A stretch of 23,764 bases of DNA from JAFGJQ01 sp964586145 (GTDB taxonomy: Bacteria > Planctomycetota > Phycisphaerae > UBA1845). Within the stretch, counting starts at the first letter, position 1. The number at the start of each line of letters is the position of its first letter. Shown piece by piece: positions 23,687 to 23,764 of the stretch. Below the pieces are notes generated by a model. That model made no database searches. It worked only from the letters and a program-made list of their open reading frames with translations, and was not told the origin of the DNA. The stretch covers positions 1-23,764 of the forward strand of contig CAZPHH010000076.1 of NCBI GenBank assembly GCA_964586145.1. Reading direction: 5' to 3'. Position numbers and translations under genes: made by a program.

Positions 23687-23764
23687 GGGACCGAGGGACC
23701 AAGGGACCGAGGGATCGAGGGATCGAGGGACCAAGGGATCGAGGGATCGAGGGACCAAGGGATC
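23687..23764. repeat. 8-bp tandem repeat GGGAYCRA, at least 9.75 copies
   Basis: The units GGGACCGA, GGGACCAA and GGGATCGA are repeated head to tail to the last base of the window, so the array probably continues. The variants are ordered, with GGGATCGA pairs separated by GGGACCAA, which hints at a higher-order 24-base unit (two GGGATCGA plus one GGGACCAA) amplified recently. Confidence 0.9.

Larger units (their letters stand above)
23441..23764. other. 324-base region upstream of the cysteine-repeat gene
   Basis: It contains a candidate minus-strand promoter with a dyad (23590-23613) and, at the right edge, an 8-bp tandem repeat. The open frame from 23557 into the gene is not used as its start because the signal peptide begins at 23440. 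I see no other gene here. Confidence 0.55.

Overview
The window is a GC-rich, densely coded bacterial segment with no rRNA, tRNA, phage or IS genes that I can see. It most likely comes from a Planctomycetota bacterium, perhaps Phycisphaerae or a relative, and perhaps a metagenome contig. This is inferred from gene content: a secreted protein of GACC-type cysteine repeats ending in dockerin-like calcium loops, a papain-like lipoprotein with a C-terminal DGxCDDGG cysteine module, and an LptD-type outer-membrane LPS assembly barrel.

Left part (minus strand, 8977 down to 255): a promoter near 8949-8977 is followed by a complete tripartite efflux operon of periplasmic adaptor, HAE1-type RND pump and TolC-like outer-membrane lipoprotein. 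The last gene overlaps selD (selenide, water dikinase) by four bases. The true selD start is at 2363, and the frame contains an in-frame TGA at the active-site position (residue 18), so SelD is itself a selenoprotein. Two small hairpins downstream of the TGA could serve as the bacterial SECIS. A hairpin and then a class I methyltransferase gene follow. The left edge (1-254) carries a 58-bp double-hairpin repeat.

Middle part (minus strand, 14327 down to 9116): an SDR-family protein lacking the catalytic Tyr and Lys, then cydA-cydB (cytochrome bd oxidase) with its own promoter, then a papain-like cysteine peptidase lipoprotein. Diverging from the SDR is a 57-residue zinc-ribbon membrane protein with a candidate promoter and a convincing intrinsic terminator.

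Right part (plus strand, 14945-20897): a strong sigma-70-like promoter drives lptD and, 19 nt later, an MMPL/HpnN-type RND lipid exporter. A divergent pseudopilin-like gene follows, with a candidate promoter placed so that its mRNA would be almost leaderless. It converges on the large minus-strand gene (23440-20912) for a secreted protein with 11 six-cysteine repeats and four calcium-binding loops. The right edge is an 8-bp tandem repeat that runs off the window.

Together the genes mostly serve the cell envelope: efflux, LPS and lipid export, respiration, and secreted or surface proteins. The most interesting single point is the selenocysteine-containing SelD, which an ordinary gene caller would truncate, translationally coupled to an efflux operon.
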